A stretch of 64,000 nt of DNA. It comes from Vibrio pomeroyi. Its GTDB lineage: Bacteria; Pseudomonadota; Gammaproteobacteria; Enterobacterales; Vibrionaceae. A model generated the notes under the pieces. The model ran no database searches. It saw only the letters and a list, made by a program, of their open reading frames with translations, and was not told where the DNA came from. Below, piece after piece: positions 57,352-64,000 of the stretch (the stretch's first letter is position 1; every line of letters starts with the position of its first letter). The stretch is taken from positions 806,001-870,000 of the forward strand of contig NZ_AP025506.1 in the NCBI RefSeq assembly GCF_024347595.1. The letters are read 5' to 3'. The translations under genes were made by a program, and so were the position numbers.

Positions 57352-57400
57352 AGATACAGATACAGATACAGATACAGATACAGATACAGATACAGATACA
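57352..57400. repeat. Hexanucleotide microsatellite, 8 x AGATAC
   Basis: Eight perfect copies of AGATAC plus one extra base, in the gap between convergent flgP and flgN. No gene uses it; the reverse strand would read Tyr-Leu repeats, but no ribosome site or family supports a protein there. Confidence 0.95.
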
Positions 57401-57443
57401 AGCAGAAGGTTAATAAGGGGTATTACTGAAAAGGGAGACTTAA

Positions 57444-57869
57444 CTAGGCTTTTACGTTGGTTCCCAGCGTAGAAATAGTATGCGTTTGACCACCGGCATT
57501 GTAGGTCATGCCAATTTTACCGTGGCTTTGCTGCATCATATTGCTGAGTTTTTTGAAGCTAAGGTGTGCTCGATTCAAGGCTTCGCCATTAACCAGGTTC
57601 GCTTGATGGCAATCGTGCACTATGGACTTGATGGTTGCGACTAACTGAGCCAGTTCAGGGTTCTCGGTCAGTTCTGAGATATTGGTATGGGCAGCGATGC
57701 GTTGATCGGTTGATCTTAGCTGTTCGACAAGAACCACTTTTTCTTTGGCGATTCGCTCAATATCATTGGATTGTCGGCTCGTGATCGCGGTTTTCTCTGA
57801 ACTTAATAATTCAGATAAGGCTTTGGCATTTTGAAGTTGAAAATTAACTAAGTCTGCTAGTGCCGCCAT
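57444..57869 (-). CDS. flgN: Flagellar hook-filament junction chaperone FlgN
   Basis: 141 residues, almost all helical. The heptad-like core LVNFQLQNAKALSELLSSEKTAITSRQSNDIERIAKEKVVLVEQL is typical of FlgN, the cytosolic chaperone for FlgK and FlgL. The C-terminus has MTYNAGGQTHTISTLG. Lies 62 bases after flgM on the same strand, the conserved flgMN pair. Confidence 0.9.
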   Translation of the reverse strand: MAALADLVNFQLQNAKALSELLSSEKTAITSRQSNDIERIAKEKVVLVEQLRSTDQRIAAHTNISELTENPELAQLVATIKSIVHDCHQANLVNGEALNRAHLSFKKLSNMMQQSHGKIGMTYNAGGQTHTISTLGTNVKA

Positions 57870-57931
57870 AACGTAAACCTATCAATAACCTCGTGTGTTT
57901 TAAGTTAACCACTTAATCTAAGGGTTAGTGC

Positions 57932-58249
57932 TTAAAGACCTTTTAATTCGTTTTCGAACTTGATCATGTTGTCAGCCAATTTTTCTGGATCAACCGTGTA
58001 TGAACCGTTCGCAATTGCTTCTTTGATCGCTGCTACTTTCACAGAATCAAAGCTTGGCTGTGCTGCCATGTCTTGATGGAGTTGACCAATCGCTTTGCCT
58101 TGTTGGCTTAGAGAAACCGCATCTTTGCTCGCTGGTGATTTAGTTGACACATCAGAACGAGATGCCTCAGAACTAGAATCAGAGCGTACTGCTGATCGGT
58201 TGGTGGTCGTTAGGGTTTGCCCTGAACGAATATTATCAATGCCTGCCAT
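57932..58249 (-). CDS. flgM: Anti-sigma-28 factor FlgM
   Basis: 105 residues from ATG 58249, which has AAGG upstream; an earlier in-frame start runs through the promoter. The start MAGIDNIRSGQTLTTTNRSAV and the C-terminal VKVAAIKEAIANGSYTVDPEKLADNMIKFENEL are typical of FlgM, which binds FliA until the hook is complete and is then exported. The middle is Ser/Thr-rich and disordered. Driven by a sigma-28-like promoter. Confidence 0.95.
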   Translation of the reverse strand: MAGIDNIRSGQTLTTTNRSAVRSDSSSEASRSDVSTKSPASKDAVSLSQQGKAIGQLHQDMAAQPSFDSVKVAAIKEAIANGSYTVDPEKLADNMIKFENELKGL

Positions 58250-58290
58250 AGTTAAGCCTTTTTCTTCAAAAATGGGAACCTGTACAGTCA

Positions 58291-58317
58291 ATATCGACCA
58301 AGGGTTCAAATACTTTA
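58291..58317 (-). promoter_or_regulatory. Sigma-28 (FliA) promoter of flgMN
   Basis: On the reverse strand TAAAGTAT, 11 bases, then GTCGATAT; consensus is TAAAGTTT-N11-GCCGATAA. The spacing is exact and 13 of 16 positions match. It lies about 40 bases before flgM. Confidence 0.75.
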
Positions 58318-58427
58318 GCAATTTTTAGCTCAATAGTCGAAAAGGGACCAAACACTGCTGCTGTGATTTTCAGCGCTAGAGTTGAGAGCGAAATTACTAA
58401 CGATACCGTCAATTTAGAAGTAAAGAG

Positions 58428-59174
58428 TTAAAAGTAAACCGTGACTTCAGACATGCTGGTAACAATTCCTTCAATTATACGCTGTGATTTATCATTTTTC
58501 ACTCTTACTTGATCGCCCATCGAACCATCGGTGAGTGCTGTGCCTTTGGTAGTAATGGTCATGCCACCTTTTACAGCCTGTATGATAACCTTCTCATTTC
58601 GGCATACGACGCAGATATCGCCTCTTTCAACAACATCTCCGGGTCTTAGGTTCTTTTTAACCTTGGCACCGACGACTTGCTCTGGAGCGGTGAAACCTTG
58701 GCGACGAAACTTGTTAAGAGAAATCATCGCGGTTGTCACATCGTATTGACCAACAATTTCGCCTCTCGCGAGTGCTCGAGTTGTTGTTACAAGCGGCACT
58801 GACATTGAAAGGCGTACCGGCACATAAACTCGCCACTCATCTGGAACACATTGCACTAAAACCGTAATACTGCTGCGGGTATTGGTGGTGGTTGAGGCAC
58901 TTGTCTCGAGAGGGATTGGGCAGTCTGTTGCTTTGATTCTTGAGTCAACATTTGCTGAATTAACAAAGAGTTCGCCGCCTCGTGGCTGTTCAACGGTATC
59001 AAGGATATGTTGCTCCGCCGCAGACTGAATCATCTCAATTTGTTCTGGGGTCGCAGCTTGCACAAAAAAACTAAACAATATTGATAAAATGCCGATAAAC
59101 TTAGCGACAGTTTTAAAAGTAGCTCTACACATTGCTATGGAAAGAGGTGGCAAATTTGTTTTATAATACGTCAT
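58428..59174 (-). CDS. flgA: Flagellar P-ring assembly chaperone FlgA
   Basis: 248 residues from the ATG at 59174; a second ATG at 59132 (MCRATFKT) gives a shorter signal peptide and 234 residues, and the choice is unsure. The signal ends near FFVQA. The SAF-like domain (LARGEIVGQYDVTTAMISLNKF...VVGAKVKKNLRPGDVV) and the VQAVKGGMTITTKG ending are typical of FlgA, which helps FlgI form the P ring. Divergent from cheV. Confidence 0.93.
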   Translation of the reverse strand: MTYYKTNLPPLSIAMCRATFKTVAKFIGILSILFSFFVQAATPEQIEMIQSAAEQHILDTVEQPRGGELFVNSANVDSRIKATDCPIPLETSASTTTNTRSSITVLVQCVPDEWRVYVPVRLSMSVPLVTTTRALARGEIVGQYDVTTAMISLNKFRRQGFTAPEQVVGAKVKKNLRPGDVVERGDICVVCRNEKVIIQAVKGGMTITTKGTALTDGSMGDQVRVKNDKSQRIIEGIVTSMSEVTVYF

Positions 59175-59251
59175 TCCGTTTCTCTGGTGGTTCGTAGCCT
59201 GCAGTAGACTAACACTTTTTATACAAAAAAGTTTGATATGGAGATGAGCTC

Positions 59252-60178
59252 ATGACGGGTATTCTTGATTCGGTGAATCAGCGTACGCAACTCGTCGGTC
59301 AAAACCGATTAGAATTACTAACCTTTCGCCTAATGGGGCGTCAGCGTTACGGCATTAATGTTTTTAAAGTAAAAGAAGTGCTTCAATGCCCTAAGCTGAC
59401 GAAGATGCCAAACTTGAACCCACTGGTTAAAGGTGTCGCACACATTCGTGGCCAAACGATTTCTGTGATTGATTTGAGCTTAGCGATTGGTGGCCGTCCT
59501 ACAACGGATGTTGAAAAGTGTTTTGTGGTTATCTCTGAGTTTAACCGAACCATTCAAGGTTTTTTGGTAAGTTCAGTTGAGCGCATTATTAACATGCACT
59601 GGGAATCTATTCTTCCGCCGCCTGATGGCGCAGGTAAAGCCAACTACCTGACAGCGGTAACCAACATCGATAATGAATTAGTCGAAATTCTGGATGTTGA
59701 AAAGATTCTTGCTGAGATTTCACCTGTTGATGAAACAATGGACAGCAAAATTGCTGAAGAAATCGCAGAAGTAGAACAAGAGAAAGAATTGGTTCGCCGT
59801 ATCTTGATTGCTGATGATTCGACGGTTGCTCGTAAGCAGGTTCAACGTGCTATCGAGTCGATTGGTTTTGAAGTTATCTCAGTGAAAGATGGTAAAGAAG
59901 CCTACGAGAAGTTGATGCAGATGTCAGCCGAGGGCAGTATTTACGATCAGATTTCATTGGTGATTTCAGATATCGAAATGCCAGAAATGGATGGATACAC
60001 GCTGACTGCTGAGATTCGTCGTCACGCAGAATTGAAAGATTTATACGTAATTTTACACTCATCATTGAGTGGTGTATTTAACCAAGCCATGGTTGAGCGA
60101 GTAGGGGCTAACTCCTTCATCGCGAAATTCAACCCTGATGAGCTTGGTGCAGCGGTTAAAGCTGCGTTAACTAACTAA
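59252..60178 (+). CDS. cheV: Chemotaxis coupling protein CheV
   Basis: 308 residues: a CheW-like domain (about 20-165: RYGINVFKVKEVLQCPKL, VKGVAHIRGQTISVIDL) joined to a response-regulator receiver (about 185-308: ILIADDSTVARKQV, phospho-Asp in VISDIEMPEMDGYT, LHSSLSG, AKFNPDEL). CheV couples receptors to CheA and is adjusted by phosphorylation. It precedes cheR by 11 bases, an arrangement typical of Vibrio flagellar loci. Confidence 0.94.
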   Translation: MTGILDSVNQRTQLVGQNRLELLTFRLMGRQRYGINVFKVKEVLQCPKLTKMPNLNPLVKGVAHIRGQTISVIDLSLAIGGRPTTDVEKCFVVISEFNRTIQGFLVSSVERIINMHWESILPPPDGAGKANYLTAVTNIDNELVEILDVEKILAEISPVDETMDSKIAEEIAEVEQEKELVRRILIADDSTVARKQVQRAIESIGFEVISVKDGKEAYEKLMQMSAEGSIYDQISLVISDIEMPEMDGYTLTAEIRRHAELKDLYVILHSSLSGVFNQAMVERVGANSFIAKFNPDELGAAVKAALTN

Positions 60179-60189
60179 AAGAGACATTA

Positions 60190-61017
60190 ATGACTGCTAT
60201 AACAATAAGTGATCAAGAGTATCGCGATTTCAGCCGTTTCTTAGAATCTCAATGTGGCATTGTATTAGGTGACAGCAAACAATACTTAGTGCGCAGCCGT
60301 CTAAGCCCATTAGTAACGAAGTTCAATGTAGCGTCGTTATCTGATTTGCTAAGAGATGTAGTGACAGGTCGAAACCGTGAGTTGAGAGTGGCAGCAGTGG
60401 ATGCTATGACGACGAACGAGACACTTTGGTTCCGAGATACTTACCCGTTTGCTGTGCTTGCGGATAAACTTCTACCGGAAATAGCGGCAAATAAACGTCC
60501 TATTAAGATTTGGTCTGCGGCAAGTTCTTCAGGCCAAGAACCATACTCAATGGCAATGACGGTGCTTGAGACTCAAGCTCGTAAGCCGGGTATGCTGCCA
60601 AATGTATCGATTACCGCAACTGACATCTCAGCAAGTATGTTGGATATGTGCCGCACGGGCGCGTACGACAACCTTGCATTGGGACGCGGACTTTCTCCAG
60701 AGCGTCGTCGTACCTTCTTTGAAGATGCGGGCGATGGTCGTATGAAAGTGAAAGACAACGTAAAGCGCATGGTGAACTTCCGTCCTCAAAACTTGATGGA
60801 CAGCTATGCACTGTTAGGCAAGTTCGACATCATCTTTTGTCGTAACGTGCTGATTTACTTCTCACCTGATATGAAGTCAAAGGTACTTAACCAGATGGCC
60901 AATAGCCTCAACCCTGGTGGTTACCTGCTATTAGGCGCGTCGGAATCACTAACAGGCTTAACGGATCGTTTTGAAATGGTTCGCTGTAATCCAGGCATCA
61001 TCTACAAATTAAAGTAA
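60190..61017 (+). CDS. cheR: Chemotaxis receptor methyltransferase CheR
   Basis: 275 residues. N-terminal helical domain (about 8-75), then the SAM domain with KIWSAASSSGQEPYSMAM, the NETLWFRD motif, ITATDISASML and FDIIFCRNVLIYFS. Methylates glutamates on chemoreceptors using SAM. Forms cheV-cheR, followed by a terminator before the flg operon. Confidence 0.95.
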   Translation: MTAITISDQEYRDFSRFLESQCGIVLGDSKQYLVRSRLSPLVTKFNVASLSDLLRDVVTGRNRELRVAAVDAMTTNETLWFRDTYPFAVLADKLLPEIAANKRPIKIWSAASSSGQEPYSMAMTVLETQARKPGMLPNVSITATDISASMLDMCRTGAYDNLALGRGLSPERRRTFFEDAGDGRMKVKDNVKRMVNFRPQNLMDSYALLGKFDIIFCRNVLIYFSPDMKSKVLNQMANSLNPGGYLLLGASESLTGLTDRFEMVRCNPGIIYKLK

Positions 61018-61059
61018 TGGTTGGCACCAGAATCAGGTGCGGCCTTACTGTCTAATTTC

Positions 61060-61088
61060 AAAACCCAGCCAAGTGCTGGGTTTTCTTT
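61060..61088 (+). terminator. Terminator after cheR
   Basis: Stem AAAACCCAGC / GCTGGGTTTT with a CAAGT loop and T-rich tail, 43 bases past the stop. Confidence 0.85.
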
Positions 61089-61144
61089 TTCCTGCTTAAC
61101 CTATATCTTTAAGTCAGAGTGACATTCCAATTTACTCTATTTTT

Positions 61145-61160
61145 TGGCTTGTATATTGCA
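61145..61160 (+). promoter_or_regulatory. Sigma-54-like promoter 1 of flgB operon
   Basis: TGGCTTGTATATTGCA has GG-N10-GC, with a TTGCA -12 element identical to consensus. It lies 113 bases before flgB. Confidence 0.7.
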
Positions 61161-61214
61161 AGTTTACCCATGAGTAACCTGTAAAAGTATTGATAGACCG
61201 CTTTGTTTTAAAAG

Positions 61215-61231
61215 TTGGTATATATATTGCT
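61215..61231 (+). promoter_or_regulatory. Sigma-54-like promoter 2 of flgB operon
   Basis: TTGGTATATATATTGCT also has GG-N10-GC and TTGCT, 42 bases before flgB. The -24 half fits the consensus less well than promoter 1, but the distance suits a short leader. Confidence 0.6.
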
Positions 61232-61272
61232 TTGGTTATTTCATAACAGTCAGTTCTTGAGTTGAGGTTTAC

Positions 61273-61668
61273 ATGGCTATTTCTTTTGACAATGCTTTAG
61301 GCATTCACCAACACACAGTTGGTGTACGTGAGCGTAACGCTGAGGTGCTTTCCACCAATATCGCGCAAGCAAACACGCCTGGGTATAAGGCAAAGGGATT
61401 AGACTTTAAGAAATCGCTGCAAGCGGCAAGTTCTGGGGCAAGCATTGGTCTTAGCCGCACAGATGGTCGGCACATTTCTGCCTCAACAACGGTGAACGGG
61501 GAAACGAAGTATCGAATTCCTACACAACCTGATACAGGAGATGGCAACACGGTTGATTTGGATTTGGAAAGAAACCTTTTCATGCAAAACCAAATTAGGC
61601 ATCAAGCCTCTCTCGACTTCCTAGGAAGTAAGTTCAAGAATTTAACTAAAGCGATTAAAGGGGAATAA
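61273..61668 (+). CDS. flgB: Flagellar proximal rod protein FlgB
   Basis: 131 residues. The rod-protein N-motif reads RNAEVLSTNIAQANTPGYKAKGLDF, and the C-terminal helix LERNLFMQNQIRHQASLDFLGSKF is typical. First structural gene of the flgBCDE row, four bases before flgC, downstream of sigma-54-like promoters. Confidence 0.96.
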   Translation: MAISFDNALGIHQHTVGVRERNAEVLSTNIAQANTPGYKAKGLDFKKSLQAASSGASIGLSRTDGRHISASTTVNGETKYRIPTQPDTGDGNTVDLDLERNLFMQNQIRHQASLDFLGSKFKNLTKAIKGE

Positions 61669-61672
61669 TTAG

Positions 61673-62086
61673 ATGAGCTTATTTAATGTATTCAATGTGA
61701 CTGGTTCTGCGATGAGTGCTGAATCTGTTCGTCTAAATACGACCTCGAGTAACCTTGCGAACGCGGACAGTGTAAGTAGTTCTGCTGAAGAAACTTACAA
61801 AGCTCGCCACGCAGTGTTCGGCGCTGAGTTAAATCGAGCACGCAACAGTGACCACACTGTGCCTGTGAAAGTATTAGGTATTGTTGAAAGCGATAAGCCG
61901 CTAAGCGCGGAGTACAACCCGGATCACCCATTAGCGAACAACGAAGGCTACATCTACAAGCCGAACGTGAACGTTATGGAAGAGATGGCAAACATGATTT
62001 CGGCATCACGTGCGTACCAAACGAACGTACAGGTTGCTGACTCAAGTAAACAAATGCTGCTGCGTACGCTGCAGATGGGTCAATAA
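61673..62086 (+). CDS. flgC: Flagellar proximal rod protein FlgC
   Basis: 137 residues. Contains NVFNVTGSAMSAESVRLNTTSSNLANADS and the C-terminal MEEMANMISASRAYQTNVQVADSSKQMLLRTL, both FlgC hallmarks. Second rod gene, 17 bases before flgD. Confidence 0.97.
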   Translation: MSLFNVFNVTGSAMSAESVRLNTTSSNLANADSVSSSAEETYKARHAVFGAELNRARNSDHTVPVKVLGIVESDKPLSAEYNPDHPLANNEGYIYKPNVNVMEEMANMISASRAYQTNVQVADSSKQMLLRTLQMGQ

Positions 62087-62103
62087 GGATAAGGAGGTAG
62101 CAC

Positions 62104-62817
62104 ATGGCTGGAATCAACAACAATGTTGGTCAAAGCGGCTTGTCCTATGTTGACCAGCTGAAGAGTCTTCAAGATGGCGCTAAGAAGCCCGACGAAACAA
62201 CAGGTAAGCAGGATCTTAAACAAGAAGATTTCTTATCTTTGTTGACTAAGCAATTAGCACAGCAAGACCCTTTCAAGCCGGTTAGCAATGACCAGATGAT
62301 TGCGCAAATGGCTTCATTTGCGACCGTAGATGGCATTGGCAAAATGAATACACAGTTTGAAAGCTTGAATTCATCAATGACCTCTAACCAAGCACTGCAG
62401 GCCTCTTCTTTGGTTGGCCGTGATGTATTGGTTCCTGGTGCGGCAGGTGTGAAACCCGGTGATGGCGGTATGGCGGCAATGGTTAAGCTTCCTCAGGCAA
62501 TGGACAATGTAATGGTCCGTGTTGAGAACGAAGTTGGCCAATTAGTTCGCACATTTGATATCGGTTCTAAACCTTCTGGTGACACACGTGTTGAATGGGA
62601 CGGAAAAGACGAAGACGGTAACCCATTGCCGGCCGGTAAATACAACGTGAAAGCGTCGGGTTTGCTGGATGGCGAGAACACAGAGTTCCAAGTTTCCAGT
62701 TATGCGAACGTGAACAGTGTGCTTCTTGGTAAGGGTGATGGCAACGTACTACTCAATCTGGCTGGTTTCACATCGCCAGTACGACTTGCTGAAGTACTAG
62801 AAGTTGGTAAAGCGTAG
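62104..62817 (+). CDS. flgD: Flagellar hook-capping protein FlgD
   Basis: 237 residues. The N-terminal cap motif reads FLSLLTKQLAQQDPFKPVSNDQMIAQMASFATVDGIGKM, followed by a beta-rich hook-scaffold domain (VEWDGKDEDGNPLPAGKYNV). FlgD caps the growing hook. Ends 49 bases before flgE. Confidence 0.97.
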   Translation: MAGINNNVGQSGLSYVDQLKSLQDGAKKPDETTGKQDLKQEDFLSLLTKQLAQQDPFKPVSNDQMIAQMASFATVDGIGKMNTQFESLNSSMTSNQALQASSLVGRDVLVPGAAGVKPGDGGMAAMVKLPQAMDNVMVRVENEVGQLVRTFDIGSKPSGDTRVEWDGKDEDGNPLPAGKYNVKASGLLDGENTEFQVSSYANVNSVLLGKGDGNVLLNLAGFTSPVRLAEVLEVGKA

Positions 62818-62866
62818 CTCTTTATTGAGTGACTATGCTAGCTAGATAGATTAGGAGAATATTGGA

Positions 62867-64000
62867 ATGTCATATGTAGCTTTAAGCGGCCTATCCGCTG
62901 CACAATTAGACCTGAATACAACCAGTAACAACATTGCGAACGCGAACACATTTGGCTTTAAAGAGTCTCGTGCTGAGTTCGGTGATGTTTACTCAAACTC
63001 GTTGTTCACTAACGCAAAAACGACGTCAGGTGGCGGTGCGCAAGCTAGCCAAGTGGCGCAACAGTTCCACGAAGGTTCAAGTATTTATACAAACAACCCA
63101 ATGGACTTACGTGTCAGTGGTACAGGTTTCTTTGCTGTAGCGAAAGATCGCATGGTGCCAGAGATTAATGAACTAACGCGTAATGGTGCATTTCACCTAA
63201 ACAAAGATAACTACATGGTTACAGCTAACGATGAGTTTCTTTTAGGCTACGATGTTGATCCTAACTCGGGTGAAGTTCTTTCTTACGCGCCAAAGCCTCT
63301 CGACATTCCTGCTGAGTTTGGTAAGCCAAAACAGACAGAAAACATTGAAGTAGGGGTTAACCTGCCTGCAAACGGTGATCTTAAAGACCCAGCTGCATTT
63401 AACTACCAAGATGCTGATACATACAACCGTGCAACGTCTTCGACGGTATACGATTCTATGGGGCAGTCTTACAAGTTAACGACTTACTACCTCAAAGATC
63501 AGACCCAACCAAACACTTGGCAAACGTACTACACCATGTCAGATGAGAATGGCGAGAAACCATTGAACATTACAGGCGGTGATGCGACGAATGCAACAGG
63601 TCATGTTGGTCATACAATGAAGTTCAACAATGATGGTACGTTAGCAAGCCTGAACAGTGGTCAGCCGATTAACTCTGATCCTCTAGGTGCTGGCGCGAAC
63701 CCAATTGACTTGAACGGTGCGGATCCAACACAAGTGCTTAAGTTTGGTCTAGATTCTTCAACTCAGTTTGCTGCTCCGTTTGAATTGACTAAGTTTGATG
63801 AAGATGGTGCGACAACAGGTTTCTTAACCAAAATCGATTTCGATGAGTACGGCAGTGTTCTAGGTACTTACTCAAATGGTGAAAACGTGATGCTTGGCCG
63901 TGTAGGCTTGGTTCGTGTACCAAATGAGCAAGGTCTAGATAAGAAAGGCGGCACTCAATGGGATTCTACTAACGACTCAGGTGACAAAATCTGGGGTGAA
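62867..64000 (+). CDS. flgE: Flagellar hook protein FlgE, cut by window end
   Basis: 378 codons are visible and the frame is open to the window's last base. The start MSYVALSGLSAAQLDLNTTSNNIANANTFGFKESRAEF is the FlgE/FlgG-type motif, and the NPMDLRVSGTGFFAV and TRNGAFHLNKDNYMV segments follow. The ribosome site is TAGGAG nine bases before the ATG. The C-terminal helix lies outside. It forms the flexible hook. Confidence 0.96.
   Translation, partial: MSYVALSGLSAAQLDLNTTSNNIANANTFGFKESRAEFGDVYSNSLFTNAKTTSGGGAQASQVAQQFHEGSSIYTNNPMDLRVSGTGFFAVAKDRMVPEINELTRNGAFHLNKDNYMVTANDEFLLGYDVDPNSGEVLSYAPKPLDIPAEFGKPKQTENIEVGVNLPANGDLKDPAAFNYQDADTYNRATSSTVYDSMGQSYKLTTYYLKDQTQPNTWQTYYTMSDENGEKPLNITGGDATNATGHVGHTMKFNNDGTLASLNSGQPINSDPLGAGANPIDLNGADPTQVLKFGLDSSTQFAAPFELTKFDEDGATTGFLTKIDFDEYGSVLGTYSNGENVMLGRVGLVRVPNEQGLDKKGGTQWDSTNDSGDKIWGE

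Noticed and set aside
57156..57401. Reverse-strand frame with Tyr-Leu repeats
   Set aside because: It is the translation of the AGATAC microsatellite, has no ribosome site, and runs through the flgOP terminator.

Overview
The window looks like part of the large chromosome of a marine Vibrio, most likely near the Splendidus clade. The evidence is gene order and protein similarity recognised by eye: lolB-ispE-prs divergent from hemA-prfA-prmC-sirB2-sirB1-kdsA, the Vibrio-specific flagellar genes flgT and flgOP, cheV-cheR in front of flgBCDE, a secreted chitobiase, a lipoprotein 5'-nucleotidase, and moderate G+C. No phage, insertion sequence or CRISPR array was seen.

Layout. 1-115: start of a lactonase-family gene running off the left edge. 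236-2934: one minus-strand operon of 19 tRNA genes of only three kinds (9 Leu-UAG, 6 Gln-UUG, 4 Met-CAU), with a strong promoter at its right end and a terminator at its left. 3083-7515: housekeeping genes ychF, pth, prs, ispE, lolB. 7676-13232: hemA, prfA, prmC, sirB2, sirB1, kdsA. 13690-18294: 5'-nucleotidase, ybaK, rluF with a long disordered tail, a YdaL-type Smr protein and a tiny DUF3149 membrane protein. 18550-19036: tRNA-Pro followed by decayed copies of its own 3' end and terminator. 19088-23869: curli locus, csgBAC and csgD on one strand, csgEFG divergent. 23945-29662: an unknown secreted protein, a TraB/GumN protein, chitobiase, and a KdgM-like porin. 29901-33140: copper export (CopA and a DUF411 protein) under a CueR-type promoter. 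33445-34872: gltX.

35436-53985 is a complete aryl polyene (APE) pigment cluster. Seventeen minus-strand genes supply an ammonia lyase for the aromatic starter, an AMP ligase, two acyl carrier proteins, ketosynthases with a chain-length factor, a ketoreductase, two dehydratases, acyl- and glycosyltransferases, a thioesterase, and a LolA-like/MMPL/lipoprotein export set. Three divergent plus-strand genes add a lipoprotein, a methyltransferase and an FAD enzyme carrying flavin-halogenase motifs.

54111-64000: an AP2-like repeat protein, then the polar-flagellum region: flgT divergent from flgOP (both with sigma-54-like promoters), flgN, flgM (sigma-28-like promoter), flgA, cheV, cheR, and flgBCDE, with flgE cut by the right edge.

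The features most worth following up are the halogenase-like gene in the APE cluster, the ammonia lyase's unusual selectivity residues, the expanded tRNA operon, the tRNA-Pro scar array and the divergent major curlin. All family calls are from reading the sequence; no database search was run.
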